Part shown: one piece after another, positions 50,833 through 59,782 of the stretch
How the letters are laid out: the number at the start of each line of letters is the position of its first letter
How positions within the stretch are numbered: the stretch's first letter is position 1
Source of the DNA: an uncultured Lachnospiraceae bacterium
Lineage (GTDB): Bacteria; Bacillota; Clostridia; Lachnospirales; Lachnospiraceae
Assembly: GCA_947626745.1 (NCBI GenBank)
Contig: CANQTF010000001.1
Coordinates: forward strand, 1 to 64,000
DNA: 64,000 nucleotides
Direction of reading: 5' to 3'
Program-made: the position numbers and the translations under genes
The notes under the pieces: generated by a model
What the model was told of the DNA's origin: nothing
The model's database searches: none
What the model saw: only the letters and a program-made list of their open reading frames with translations

Positions 50833-51339
50833 ATGGTATCTGAGATGCAGGTCGGCGTTATCACGCAGACCCACGGGATCCGAGGAGAAGTTAAGGTGTT
50901 CCCCACGACGGATGACGCCGGCCGTTTCAAGAAACTGAAGGAAGTCATCTTGGACAACGGCAGGGAGCGGCTGACGCTCGAGATCGAGGGAGTCAAATTT
51001 TTCAAGCAGTATGCCATTCTCAAATTCAAAGGGTATGACTCTATCAATGATGTGGAGAAATATAAGGGCGCGAAGCTCTGTATCAGGAGAGAACAGGCGG
51101 TAAAGCTGCAGAAGGACGAATATTTTATCGCGGATCTGATCGACATGGAAGTGGTGACGGAGGACGGGGCGCATTTTGGTAAAATAAAGGACGTACTCAC
51201 CACCGGAGCGAACGATGTCTATGTGGTGTCGAGAGAGGCCGGGACGGAGGTCTTACTGCCGGCGATACGAGAGTGTGTGAAGGCGGTCGATGTGGAGCAG
51301 GGCAGAGTGACCGTCCACATCATGGACGGACTGCTGTAG
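50833..51339 (+). CDS. rimM: 16S rRNA processing protein RimM
   Basis: 168 residues from ATG 50833 (ATGGAGGAAGT upstream; the track start at 50758 reads through non-conserved sequence). The N-terminal VGVITQTHGIRGEVKVFPTT and C-terminal PRC-barrel LIDMEVVTEDGAHFGKI, then LLPAIRECVKAVD, are typical of this 30S assembly factor. 30 bases before trmD. Confidence 0.94.
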   Translation: MVSEMQVGVITQTHGIRGEVKVFPTTDDAGRFKKLKEVILDNGRERLTLEIEGVKFFKQYAILKFKGYDSINDVEKYKGAKLCIRREQAVKLQKDEYFIADLIDMEVVTEDGAHFGKIKDVLTTGANDVYVVSREAGTEVLLPAIRECVKAVDVEQGRVTVHIMDGLL

Positions 51340-51369
51340 CGGCGGATAATGTGTTAGGGAGCGGACGGC

Positions 51370-52113
51370 ATGTATTTTTATATTTTGACGCTTTTCCCCG
51401 AAATGGTCATGCAGGGGCTGGATACGAGCATTCTCGGGAGAGCTGCAAAGAGAGGGCATATCGTCATCGAGACGGTAAATATCAGGGATCATACGCTGGA
51501 CAAACACGGCAAAGTGGACGATTACACGTACGGCGGCGGTGCGGGCATGCTCATGCAGGCGCAGCCCGTCTATGACGCATACACGGCGGTCCTGCATCAG
51601 ATCGCGGCGCGCAGACAGATGACGGAATCCGAAGCGGCGCAGGAGACGCGCGTCGTCTATGTGACGCCTCAGGGCAGGACTTTCCGGCAGGATATGGCGC
51701 AGGAGTTTGCCGGTGAGGAGGATCTGATCTTACTGTGCGGACATTACGAAGGGATCGACGAGCGGGTCTTGGAGGAGATCGTTACCGATTATGTTTCTAT
51801 CGGCGATTATGTGCTGACCGGCGGAGAGCTGCCGGCGATGGTGCTGGTAGACGCGATCGCCAGACTGGTGCCCGGCGTGCTGCACAATGCCGACTCCACG
51901 GTGACGGAGACGTTTCATGACGGTCTGCTGGAATATCCGCAGTATTCGAGACCGGAGGTCTGGCATGGCAGGAGAGTGCCGGAGATCCTGCTCTCGGGCG
52001 ACCATGCGAAGGTGGACGCGTGGCGGCACGAGCAGTCGGTGGAGCGGACGAAACGTCTGCGTCCCGACCTGTACGAGACGTATCTGGCAGACCGGGAGCG
52101 GGCACAAAGATAA
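51370..52113 (+). CDS. trmD: tRNA (guanine37-N1)-methyltransferase TrmD
   Basis: 247-residue SPOUT methyltransferase making m1G37 in tRNAs to prevent frameshifts. The N-terminus YFYILTLFPEMV, the knot motifs LCGHYEGIDERVLEEIV and YVLTGGELPAMVLVDAIARL, and YPQYSRPEVW are characteristic. In the canonical rimM-trmD-rplS order. Confidence 0.96.
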   Translation: MYFYILTLFPEMVMQGLDTSILGRAAKRGHIVIETVNIRDHTLDKHGKVDDYTYGGGAGMLMQAQPVYDAYTAVLHQIAARRQMTESEAAQETRVVYVTPQGRTFRQDMAQEFAGEEDLILLCGHYEGIDERVLEEIVTDYVSIGDYVLTGGELPAMVLVDAIARLVPGVLHNADSTVTETFHDGLLEYPQYSRPEVWHGRRVPEILLSGDHAKVDAWRHEQSVERTKRLRPDLYETYLADRERAQR

Positions 52114-52129
52114 ATAAATGAATATTTGC

Positions 52130-52158
52130 TTGCATTTTATTTGATTCTATGCTAAATT
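52130..52158 (+). promoter_or_regulatory. Possible promoter of rplS
   Basis: TTGCAT, 17 bases, TAAATT, about 75 bases before the rplS ATG. The leader between may carry structure, but I see no convincing L19 leader motif. Confidence 0.45.
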
Positions 52159-52232
52159 ATTACTGTTGCGAAAAAGGATGGTCCTCTGTTACAAAATGTA
52201 TTAAGAACATCTATATCAATAGGAGGAAGATC

Positions 52233-52580
52233 ATGAACAATATCATTCAGGAGATCGAAGCGGCGCAGCTCAAAGAGAACGTCAGCGATTTCAATGTCGG
52301 CGATACCGTTAAGGTATACGGTAAGATCAAAGAGGGAAACCGTGAGAGGATTCAGGTATTCGAGGGAACCGTATTGAAGATACAGGGCGGAAGCAGCAGA
52401 GCGACTTTCACCGTAAGAAAAGTATCCAACGGCGTAGGCGTTGAAAAGACATGGCCCATGCACTCTCCCAACGTAGAGAAAGTGGAGGTTGTGAGAAGAG
52501 GTAAGGTAAGACGTGCCAAGCTGAACTACTTAAGGCAGCGTGTCGGCAAGAAGGCCAAGGTCAAAGAGATCGTAAAATAA
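52233..52580 (+). CDS. rplS: Ribosomal protein L19
   Basis: 115 residues from ATG 52233, after AGGAGGAAGATC; the track ATG at 52149 has no such site. [50 protein letters not shown] and [14 protein letters not shown] define L19. Followed by a terminator. Confidence 0.96.
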   Translation: MNNIIQEIEAAQLKENVSDFNVGDTVKVYGKIKEGNRERIQVFEGTVLKIQGGSSRATFTVRKVSNGVGVEKTWPMHSPNVEKVEVVRRGKVRRAKLNYLRQRVGKKAKVKEIVK

Positions 52581-52593
52581 GGAGCGCGAAGGG

Positions 52594-52629
52594 CAGATAC
52601 CTTGAAGAGATTTGAGGTATCTGTTTTTT
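52594..52629 (+). terminator. Intrinsic terminator after rplS
   Basis: CAGATACCT pairs perfectly with AGGTATCTG, then TTTTTTA. Confidence 0.9.
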
Positions 52630-52637
52630 ATAAAGGT

Positions 52638-52666
52638 TTTACTACAAAGGCTTCTGCGTGTATAAT
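52638..52666 (+). promoter_or_regulatory. Promoter of the lepB-rbgA-rnhB operon
   Basis: TTTACT, 17 bases, TATAAT (52661-52666), 25 bases before the GTG start of lepB. Confidence 0.65.
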
Positions 52667-52691
52667 ATAATAAGACTTGGAGGAACGCGCC

Positions 52692-53276
52692 GTGGCGAGA
52701 AGAAAAGGACTGACGTTTTATCAGAAAAAAAAGCGGCTGGATCCGGCGCTCATCAAAGATATATTCGAGATGCTGATCGGCATCGTCATCGTCGTCTTTC
52801 TGGCATTCGTGATCGTGTCCTCGGTGGGTATGAAGACGAGTGTCGTCGGTGATTCGATGGAGCCGGGGCTTGCGAGCGGGCAGGAGATCCTGATCAACAG
52901 GGTGGTGTACAGACTGTCGTCGCCAAAGCGCGGGGACGTGGTCGTTTTTCTGCCGAACGGCAACCAGAACTCGCATTTTTACGTGAAGAGAGTGGTCGGG
53001 CTGCCGGGCGACAGGATACAGATCCGGGACGGCAGCGTCTACGTGGACGGCGTGCCGCTTCAGGAGGACGGGGACTTTGACAGCATGGCGGACGCCGGGA
53101 TCGCGGAGAACGAGCTGGAGCTTGCGGCGGACGAATATTTTGTTCTGGGTGATAACCGCAACAGCAGCGAGGACAGCCGCTCCGGCAACATCGGCGCCGT
53201 CAAAAGAGACGATATCATCGGCAAAGCGTGGTTCAGATTGTCCGAGAACTGGGAGGATATCGGCTGGATCAAATAG
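52692..53276 (+). CDS. lepB: Signal peptidase I, paralogue 1
   Basis: 194 residues from GTG 52692; TTGGAGGA eight bases upstream supports it over the track TTG at 52677. One N-terminal transmembrane helix (about 25-50), catalytic serine in VVGDSMEPGLASG, catalytic lysine in FYVKRVVGLPGD, and EYFVLGDNRNSSEDSR. Removes signal peptides outside the membrane. Paired with a second lepB on the other side of rbgA. Confidence 0.93.
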   Translation: MARRKGLTFYQKKKRLDPALIKDIFEMLIGIVIVVFLAFVIVSSVGMKTSVVGDSMEPGLASGQEILINRVVYRLSSPKRGDVVVFLPNGNQNSHFYVKRVVGLPGDRIQIRDGSVYVDGVPLQEDGDFDSMADAGIAENELELAADEYFVLGDNRNSSEDSRSGNIGAVKRDDIIGKAWFRLSENWEDIGWIK

Positions 53277-53295
53277 GCGTGAAGGGGTCGTACAT

Positions 53296-54171
53296 ATGAA
53301 TTATCAGTGGTATCCGGGTCATATGACCAAAGCAAAACGCATGATGCAGGAAAATATCGGGCTGATCGATCTGGTCATTGAACTGGTCGATGCGAGGATC
53401 CCGCTCAGCAGCCGCAATCCGGATATAGACGAGCTGAGTAAGAACAAAGCCAGACTGATCCTGCTCAATAAATCCGATCTGGCGGACGCGGAGGCAAACC
53501 GCCTCTGGATCACTTATTTTCAGAAGAAAGGGTTTCATGTGCTGGAGGTGGACGCGAAGAGCGGACAGGGCATGAAAGCCATACAGGGGATCGTGCGGGA
53601 GGCGTGCCGGGAAAAGATAGAGCGCGACCGAAGGCGCGGCATCAAGAACAGGCCGATCCGCGCGATCGTGGTGGGGATACCGAATGTGGGAAAGTCCACG
53701 TTCATCAATTCTTTTGCCGGCAAGGCATGCACCAAGACCGGCAATAAGCCGGGCGTCACCAAGGGCAAACAGTGGATCCGCATGAATAGGGAGCTGGAGC
53801 TTCTGGACACGCCGGGTATCCTGTGGCCGAAATTTGAGAGCGAGGAGGTCGGCAGGAATCTTGCGCTGATCGGCTCTATGAATGATGAGATACTGGAGAT
53901 GACGCAGCTTTCGTCGGATCTGATCGGTTATCTGCTCGCTCACTACAGGGAACTTTTGGCGCAGAGGTATCAGATGTCCGGCATCGACGACGGAACCACG
54001 GCGCTCGATGTGCTGACGCACATATGTGAGCAGCGAAAATGTTATAAGAAAGGCAGAGAAGCCGATTATGAGAAGGCGGCTTCCGTTCTGCTGGAGGATT
54101 TCAGAAGCGGTCGGATCGGCAGGATCACGCTGGAACTGCCGGCGGAGAACGGCAAGACTGCCGACAGATAA
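53296..54171 (+). CDS. rbgA: Ribosome biogenesis GTPase RbgA (YlqF)
   Basis: 291 residues from ATG 53296. Circularly permuted GTPase with G4 LNKSDLAD before G1 GIPNVGKSTF, then G3 LLDTPGILWPK; WYPGHMTKAKRMM at the N-terminus and the ANTAR-like C-terminal helical domain identify RbgA, a late 50S subunit assembly factor. The track ORF at 53077 runs into lepB and is not the start. Confidence 0.94.
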   Translation: MNYQWYPGHMTKAKRMMQENIGLIDLVIELVDARIPLSSRNPDIDELSKNKARLILLNKSDLADAEANRLWITYFQKKGFHVLEVDAKSGQGMKAIQGIVREACREKIERDRRRGIKNRPIRAIVVGIPNVGKSTFINSFAGKACTKTGNKPGVTKGKQWIRMNRELELLDTPGILWPKFESEEVGRNLALIGSMNDEILEMTQLSSDLIGYLLAHYRELLAQRYQMSGIDDGTTALDVLTHICEQRKCYKKGREADYEKAASVLLEDFRSGRIGRITLELPAENGKTADR

Positions 54172-54201
54172 CAACTACGGACGAAAACGAGGAACAGCAT
54201 C

Positions 54202-54741
54202 ATGAAGAAAGTATTAAGAGAAGTGTTGAGCACCAGTATCTATATCCTGTTTGTCCTGTGTGCGGTCTATCTGACCATTCATTTTGTGGGACAGAGGACA
54301 CAGGTGCTTGGCAGTTCTATGGAGCCGAAGCTGAGCAGTGAGGATAACCTGATCGTGGATAAGATAAGTTACCGTTTTCATGATCCGGAGCGCTTTGACA
54401 TCATCGTGTTTCCCTTCCGATATGAGGAGAACACTTATTATATCAAGCGTATCATCGGCTTGCCGGGCGAGACCGTGCAGATCGACGAGGAAGGAAATAT
54501 CCTGATCAACGGAGAAAAATTGAACGAGAACTACGGCAAGGAAGTGATCCAAAGTCCGGGCCGGGCTTACGAGGAGATCAAACTCGGGGACGACGAATAT
54601 TTTGTGATGGGCGACAACAGGAACAACAGCACGGACAGCAGAGATCCCTCGGTGGGAAACATCAGACGGGAGGAGATCATCGGGCGGGCGTGGCTGCGCA
54701 TATGGCCGCTCGATAAATTCGGGCTGATCAAGCACAGATGA
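54202..54741 (+). CDS. lepB: Signal peptidase I, paralogue 2
   Basis: 179 residues, one N-terminal transmembrane helix (about 8-28), catalytic serine in VLGSSMEPKLSSE, lysine in YYIKRIIGLPGE, and EYFVMGDNRNNSTDSR. Divergent from paralogue 1 in the outer domain, so different substrate preference is possible. 12 bases before rnhB. Confidence 0.93.
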   Translation: MKKVLREVLSTSIYILFVLCAVYLTIHFVGQRTQVLGSSMEPKLSSEDNLIVDKISYRFHDPERFDIIVFPFRYEENTYYIKRIIGLPGETVQIDEEGNILINGEKLNENYGKEVIQSPGRAYEEIKLGDDEYFVMGDNRNNSTDSRDPSVGNIRREEIIGRAWLRIWPLDKFGLIKHR

Positions 54742-54753
54742 GGAAGGACAGAG

Positions 54754-55512
54754 ATGGCGGAGACGATCGGGGTCATTAGAGCAAAAATGCAGGCGGCTGC
54801 GCCGGGTGAGCTGTCTGCATTAATATCGGAATACGAACAGGACGAAAGGGCAGGGGTGCGCGCGGCGGCAGCGCAGCAAAGGAAACGGCTGGCGGCTTAC
54901 GAGAAGGAGGTCGCCCGCTGTGAGGCGCTCAAGAGATATGAGAGGGAGTATGCCGCCTATGCGCATATATGCGGTATCGACGAGGTCGGGCGAGGCCCTT
55001 TGGCCGGTCCGGTGGTGGCGGGCGCGGTCATTTTACCGAAAGATTGTGATATTTTATATATCAACGATTCCAAGAAACTGTCCGAAAAAAAGAGAGAAGA
55101 GTTATATGATGTGATCATGGAGCGGGCGGTCGCCGTCGGTCTGGGTTACAGCACGCCGGAGAGGATCGATGAGATCAATATCCTGCAAGCGACCTATGAG
55201 GCGATGCGGGAGGCGATCTCCAAGCTTAAGGTGGAACCGGATCTTCTGCTGAACGATGCCGTTACGATCCCGCAGGTATCCGTGCGGCAGATCCCGATCA
55301 TCAAGGGAGACGCCAAAAGCATCTCCATAGGAGCGGCAAGCATCGTTGCAAAGGTCACCAGAGACAGGCTTATGGTGCAGTACGACGAGATCTATCCGGA
55401 GTACGGATTTGCATCAAACAAAGGGTACGGCGCACAGGCCCACATCGACGCGCTGCGAAGATACGGGCCGTGTCCGATCCACAGAAGATCGTTCATCACT
55501 CATTTTTGTTGA
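54754..55512 (+). CDS. rnhB: Ribonuclease HII
   Basis: 252-residue enzyme removing ribonucleotides and RNA primers from DNA. An N-terminal helical extension (about 1-75) precedes ICGIDEVGRGPLAGPVVAGAV with the DEDD aspartate/glutamate, INDSKKLSEKKRE and later LLNDAV...IKGDAKSISIGAASIVAKVTRD (third Asp). Standard length for the Firmicute form with extension. Confidence 0.95.
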   Translation: MAETIGVIRAKMQAAAPGELSALISEYEQDERAGVRAAAAQQRKRLAAYEKEVARCEALKRYEREYAAYAHICGIDEVGRGPLAGPVVAGAVILPKDCDILYINDSKKLSEKKREELYDVIMERAVAVGLGYSTPERIDEINILQATYEAMREAISKLKVEPDLLLNDAVTIPQVSVRQIPIIKGDAKSISIGAASIVAKVTRDRLMVQYDEIYPEYGFASNKGYGAQAHIDALRRYGPCPIHRRSFITHFC

Positions 55513-55539
55513 TCGTTTATGTGAGTAAGAGGGAAAACA

Positions 55540-57294
55540 TTGAATCTTGGGAATATTTTTAAAAGGGATGACCGAAACGTCAGGCCCGCCGATACCGTCA
55601 GGATAACGGAGCCCATGTCCAAGGGGGAGCGGGCGTACCGGATACAGAACGAGATCCGCAGCCTTGCGCCGGGACAGACGATACAAGGCTCTGTCGTCAG
55701 CAGGGACGGCAATTCCGTGCAGATCGCGATCAGACAGGATATGCTGCTCAATGCGAGGATCGATCAGAATATCGATCTGATGCTGGGGCAGAATATGAGC
55801 TTTGAGGTGAAGTCGAACAACGGGTCCGTGCTGTCGCTGACCCCCTTGTATGCCAACATGGCAAACGAGCCCACGGTCATGAGGGCGTTGGACGCCGCCG
55901 GGCTGCCGGAGACGGCCAACAATATCGAGATGGTGGCGGTCATGATGGAGGAGGGGATGCCTATCGACAGGGAGTCCCTCGCCAATATCAGCAGACTCAT
56001 GCTGGAATTTCCGACACAGAATCCGGCGACGCTCGTGCAGATGACGAGACTCGGTCTGCCGGTCACGGAGGAAAATATCGCACAGTTTGAGCAGTACATG
56101 CATGTGAACCACCAGCTCCTTGGAAGCGCCGAGACGATCATGAGCGAACTGCCGCAGATATTTCAGGCGCTTGTGGAGGAGGGCAGACCGGATCAGGCGA
56201 TCGCATTTTACCGGAACGTGCTGGATATCTTTCTCAATGCCGGTTCCGAAGACAGCGACGGTACGGTGGCGGTAAAGCAGGAGGTGCAGATGCAGACCGC
56301 GGACGGCGTCGTGGTCGCAGAGCCGGGCGGCGGGGCGCAGGACTCCGCACAGGCAAGAGCCGCGGCGGCGCAGGTCAGGGGTGACGCGGCGCAGACGGTG
56401 ATCGACATGGCGGCTCCGGAGGCACAGGCCGTCGGCGCAGGAAGGGAAGAAGGACAGGCGGCCGGCAGGGAGACGGTCCTCACCGACAAACAGTGGAGCG
56501 CTCTGGGCGATCTGTTAAGAGAACTGGGCGTGGACGAGGAGACGGCCGGACAGATCAAAAACGGGGAGCTGCCTCCGAAGGAGGTGCTTGCCTTGATCCG
56601 CGGAACTGTGCAGAGGGCCGGAACGGAGGGCCAGCAGACGCATGTCTTGGAACGAGTGCTCGGCAGCAGGGAATTTGCGGCTCTTCTGCGGGAAGAGATC
56701 GGAAAGCAGTGGCTGATCGAGCCGAAGGATGTGGCGGATCCGCACAAGGTGGAACAGCTGTACGAGCGGGTCCGTGAACAGGCGATGCGGCTCAACGAGG
56801 CGATGCAGAGTGCAGACAAGGGCGATATGCCGGTGGCAAGGAGCGTTCAGAATCTGCAGAGCAACGTGGACTTCATGAATCAGCTCAATCATATGTTCAC
56901 CTATATCCAGCTTCCGCTGAAGCTGGCAGGGAATCATGCACACGGCGATCTGTACGTCTACACCAACAAGAAAAACCTTGCGGCCAAAGACGGCAGCGTG
57001 AGCGCGCTGCTGCATCTGGATATGGAGCATCTGGGTGCGCTCGACGTCTATGTGGCGATGCAGCAGAACAAGGTGAGCACCAACTTTACGCTGCAGGACG
57101 AGAGCGCGCTGGATCTGATCGAAGCGCATATCCACCTTCTTGACGAGCGGCTCGCCAAGCGGGGATATGATCTGAAAGCGCAGTTTTCCGTCAAGGAAGA
57201 GGAGACGGCGGAAAACGGTATCATGCAGACGATCTTAGAGCAGGGGAAAAATATATCGGTGCTCAGCAGGACGTCCTTTGATATGAGGGCATAG
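55540..57294 (+). CDS. ylqG: FliK-like hook-length control domain protein (YlqG-like)
   Basis: 584 residues from a TTG start (GAGGG upstream). The N-terminal 240 residues are rich in alpha-helices (QIAIRQDMLLNARIDQNID), the centre is low complexity (AQARAAAAQVRGDAAQ), and the last ~170 residues (YIQLPLKLAGNHAHGDLYV, then LHLDMEHLGALDVYVAM) resemble the FliK C-terminal domain. It stands next to rnhB and the FlhB-C-like gene, as ylqG and ylqH do in Bacillus. No flagellar genes are in the window; function is unknown. Confidence 0.75.
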   Translation: MNLGNIFKRDDRNVRPADTVRITEPMSKGERAYRIQNEIRSLAPGQTIQGSVVSRDGNSVQIAIRQDMLLNARIDQNIDLMLGQNMSFEVKSNNGSVLSLTPLYANMANEPTVMRALDAAGLPETANNIEMVAVMMEEGMPIDRESLANISRLMLEFPTQNPATLVQMTRLGLPVTEENIAQFEQYMHVNHQLLGSAETIMSELPQIFQALVEEGRPDQAIAFYRNVLDIFLNAGSEDSDGTVAVKQEVQMQTADGVVVAEPGGGAQDSAQARAAAAQVRGDAAQTVIDMAAPEAQAVGAGREEGQAAGRETVLTDKQWSALGDLLRELGVDEETAGQIKNGELPPKEVLALIRGTVQRAGTEGQQTHVLERVLGSREFAALLREEIGKQWLIEPKDVADPHKVEQLYERVREQAMRLNEAMQSADKGDMPVARSVQNLQSNVDFMNQLNHMFTYIQLPLKLAGNHAHGDLYVYTNKKNLAAKDGSVSALLHLDMEHLGALDVYVAMQQNKVSTNFTLQDESALDLIEAHIHLLDERLAKRGYDLKAQFSVKEEETAENGIMQTILEQGKNISVLSRTSFDMRA

Positions 57295-57315
57295 AAACCA
57301 AGGGAGGAAGCAGCG

Positions 57316-57615
57316 TTGGCAGGAGAAGAGAACACAAAGCCGAAACAGGCGATCGCGCTGGAATACGATCCGTCGGACGAAGCGCCCCGCGTTATCGCTT
57401 CCGGAAGAGGCGCGCTGGCGGAGCGTATCATTGAGAGGGCGAAGGAAGCCGATGTGCCGATCCATAGGGACGATAAGCTGGCGGATACGCTGTCGCGTCT
57501 GGAGATCGGCGACATGATCCCGCCGGAGCTGTACGAGGTGGTGGCGGAGATCCTCGTATTCGTCGATTCGATGGATAAGATCAAGGCGAAGATGAACAAG
57601 GCGCAGCAGCAGTGA
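57316..57615 (+). CDS. ylqH: FlhB C-terminal-like protein (YlqH family)
   Basis: 99 residues from TTG 57316 with AGGGAGGAAG upstream. AIALEYDPSDEAPRVIASGRG, AERIIERAKEADVPIHRD and LARLEIGD-type LSRLEIGDMIPPELYEVVAEIL match the cytoplasmic domain of the export-gate switch FlhB after its NPTH self-cleavage site; the NPTH itself and the membrane part are absent. An orphan FlhB-C gene next to a FliK-like gene suggests the two proteins interact. Confidence 0.85.
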   Translation: MAGEENTKPKQAIALEYDPSDEAPRVIASGRGALAERIIERAKEADVPIHRDDKLADTLSRLEIGDMIPPELYEVVAEILVFVDSMDKIKAKMNKAQQQ

Positions 57616-57634
57616 GAGGATCGGGCCGTAAGAG

Positions 57635-57991
57635 ATGAATAAACGTAAGATAGGGGCACAGAAGGAGGAACAGGTCTGTGCCTATTTGTTGTCTGAGGGC
57701 ATAGACATCAGGGAGAGGAATTTCAGATGCAGACAGGGCGAGATCGACATCGTGGGCTATGACGGGGCATATCTGGTATTCTTCGAAGTGAAATACAGGA
57801 GCGGGAAACGCGCGGGAAGCGCTGCGGAGGCTGTGGGTACGGCCAAGCAGAGAAAGATCTGCCGCGTGTCGGATCACTATCGCATGCTCCACCGCTGCGG
57901 CGAAGACACGCCGGTCCGGTTTGACGTGGTCGCGATAGACGGGGCGTCTGTGCAGTGGATCAAGAATGCTTTCTTCTATATCGCGCGGTAG
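57635..57991 (+). CDS. YraN family (UPF0102) nuclease-like protein
   Basis: 118 residues. IGAQKEEQVCAYLLSEG, NFRCRQGEIDIVGYDG and LVFFEVKYRSG carry the E..D..EVK pattern of a restriction-like endonuclease fold. Role unknown, but conserved beside rnhB in many bacteria. Follows ylqH by 19 bases. Confidence 0.9.
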   Translation: MNKRKIGAQKEEQVCAYLLSEGIDIRERNFRCRQGEIDIVGYDGAYLVFFEVKYRSGKRAGSAAEAVGTAKQRKICRVSDHYRMLHRCGEDTPVRFDVVAIDGASVQWIKNAFFYIAR

Positions 57992-58070
57992 CGACGGTCT
58001 GCTGGCCTGACAAAAAGAGAGAAGGAGCGGCTGACGTTCCGGAACGACGCATCGGGAAAGGAAAACACAG

Positions 58071-58922
58071 ATGGAATTATACAGGCATGAAAACAGAATG
58101 CGGACGCAGGTGAACAAAAAGGGCGAAGTGGAGTACCTCACCTTTCCGATACTTGAGAGGACAGGCATCGTGCGGCATCTTTTTTCTACGAGGGCGGGAG
58201 GCGTGAGCAAAGGCGTCTATAGTACCATGAATCTGAGTTACACACGCGGCGACGAGAAAGAGGCGGTGGACGAGAATTTCAGGCGGATCGCGGGAGCGCT
58301 CGGGTGCGGCCTGGAGGATATCGTTTGTTCCGATCAGACTCACACGGTCAATCTCAGGATCGCCACGAGAGCGGACGGCGGCAAAGGGATCCTGCGCCCG
58401 AGAGATTATACGGATATCGACGGACTGCTGACAGACGAGCCGGGTATCGTGCTGGCGACGTTCTATGCCGACTGCGTGCCGCTCTATTTCGTCGATACGA
58501 GAAGGAGGGCGGTCGCGCTTGCGCACTCCGGCTGGCGGGGCACGGTGGCGCGTATGGGCAGGTGCGTGGCGGAGAAGATGCATGAGACGTACGGGACGGA
58601 TCCGAAGGATATCGTGGCGGTGATCGGGCCGTCTATCTGTCAGGCATGCTACGAGGTGAGCGAAGATGTCGCGGAGGCGTTTGCGGGGGAATTTCGCGCT
58701 ACGGGACAGACTGACGGGCTCCTGTCTGCCAAGGGCGGCGGGAAATATCAGCTTGACCTGTGGCGCGCCAACGAGATCGTCCTGACGGAGGCAGGGATCC
58801 CGGCGGAACAGATACAGGTGACGGACCTGTGTACGTGTCACAACAGCGCTTATCTGTTCTCCCACAGGGCAAGCCACGGAAAGCGCGGAAACATGGGCGC
58901 GTTCCTCGGACTGCTATCTTAA
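58071..58922 (+). CDS. Purine nucleoside phosphorylase-like protein (PgeF/YlmD)
   Basis: 283 residues. The conserved laccase-domain (DUF152) motifs with zinc ligands are seen: SDQTHTVNL, TFYADCVPLYF, ALAHSGWRGTV and IGPSICQACYEV, ending CTCHNSAYLFSHRASHGKRG. Family members act on purine nucleosides and, in another line, edit peptidoglycan. Start at ATG 58071 has only a weak ribosome binding site (GGAAAGGAAAA). Separate from yraN by 79 bases. Confidence 0.88.
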   Translation: MELYRHENRMRTQVNKKGEVEYLTFPILERTGIVRHLFSTRAGGVSKGVYSTMNLSYTRGDEKEAVDENFRRIAGALGCGLEDIVCSDQTHTVNLRIATRADGGKGILRPRDYTDIDGLLTDEPGIVLATFYADCVPLYFVDTRRRAVALAHSGWRGTVARMGRCVAEKMHETYGTDPKDIVAVIGPSICQACYEVSEDVAEAFAGEFRATGQTDGLLSAKGGGKYQLDLWRANEIVLTEAGIPAEQIQVTDLCTCHNSAYLFSHRASHGKRGNMGAFLGLLS

Positions 58923-58959
58923 GAAAACATTAAAGATTTTCACATCTTTTCCTTTAGGT

Positions 58960-58989
58960 TTTCGTGTTTTAATGAACTCATACACGAAA
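58960..58989. promoter_or_regulatory. Inverted repeat before the two-component system
   Basis: TTTCGTG (58960-58966) and CACGAAA (58983-58989) form a seven-base inverted repeat upstream of the response-regulator start. It could be a hairpin in the leader or a binding site for the regulator; no good -35/-10 pair is evident. Confidence 0.35.
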
Positions 58990-59031
58990 GAAAACAAGTC
59001 CGCGCGGCTGAAAGACAAGAGAGGTGAGGGC

Positions 59032-59724
59032 ATGGCCAATATATTGGTTTGCGACGACGACAAAGAGATCGTGGATGCGATAGAGATCTATCTGCTGCAG
59101 GAAGGCTACACGATCTTCAAGGCCTATGACGGAGAACAGGCGATCAGGATCTTAAAGGAGCAGCAGATCCATCTGCTCATCATAGACGTCATGATGCCGA
59201 AGCTGGACGGCATCCATGCGACGCTGAAGATCAGAGAATATTCCAGCATTCCGATCATTATCCTGTCGGCGAAGTCGGAGGACAATGACAAGATACTCGG
59301 GCTCAATATCGGGGCGGACGACTATGTGACGAAACCTTTTAACCCGCTGGAGCTGGTGGCGAGGGTCAAGTCAAATCTGAGAAGATACACCACGCTGGGC
59401 AATCTGAATGTGGACAACAACGCGCTTTTTCAGGTGGGCGGCCTGTGTATCAACGACGATACGAAGGAAGTCACGGTTGACGGGGAGGCCGTTAAGCTGA
59501 CGCCCATTGAGTACAACATCCTGCTTCTCTTGGTCAAGAACTGCGGCAGGGTGTTCTCTATCAACCAGATCTATGAGAGTATCTGGAATGAGGAGGCCAT
59601 CGGCGCGGACAATACCGTGGCGGTACATATCAGGCATATCCGCGAGAAGATAGAGATCAATCCGAAAGAGCCGCGATATCTGAAAGTCGTGTGGGGCGTC
59701 GGCTATAAGATCGAGAAACAGTAG
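59032..59724 (+). CDS. OmpR/PhoB-type response regulator
   Basis: 230 residues from ATG 59032 (GAGAGGTGAGGGC upstream; the track start at 58972 has no such site). Receiver about 1-118 with DDD, phospho-acceptor in LLIIDVMMPKLDG and KPF lysine; winged-helix domain about 130-230 ending RYLKVVWGVGYKIEK. Partner of the downstream kinase, 58 bases away. Confidence 0.93.
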   Translation: MANILVCDDDKEIVDAIEIYLLQEGYTIFKAYDGEQAIRILKEQQIHLLIIDVMMPKLDGIHATLKIREYSSIPIIILSAKSEDNDKILGLNIGADDYVTKPFNPLELVARVKSNLRRYTTLGNLNVDNNALFQVGGLCINDDTKEVTVDGEAVKLTPIEYNILLLLVKNCGRVFSINQIYESIWNEEAIGADNTVAVHIRHIREKIEINPKEPRYLKVVWGVGYKIEKQ

Positions 59725-59782
59725 ACGGTACGGTGAAAGACAGAACAGATACGAAAGCAGGGCTGTTCAGATGGGAGTTAAG

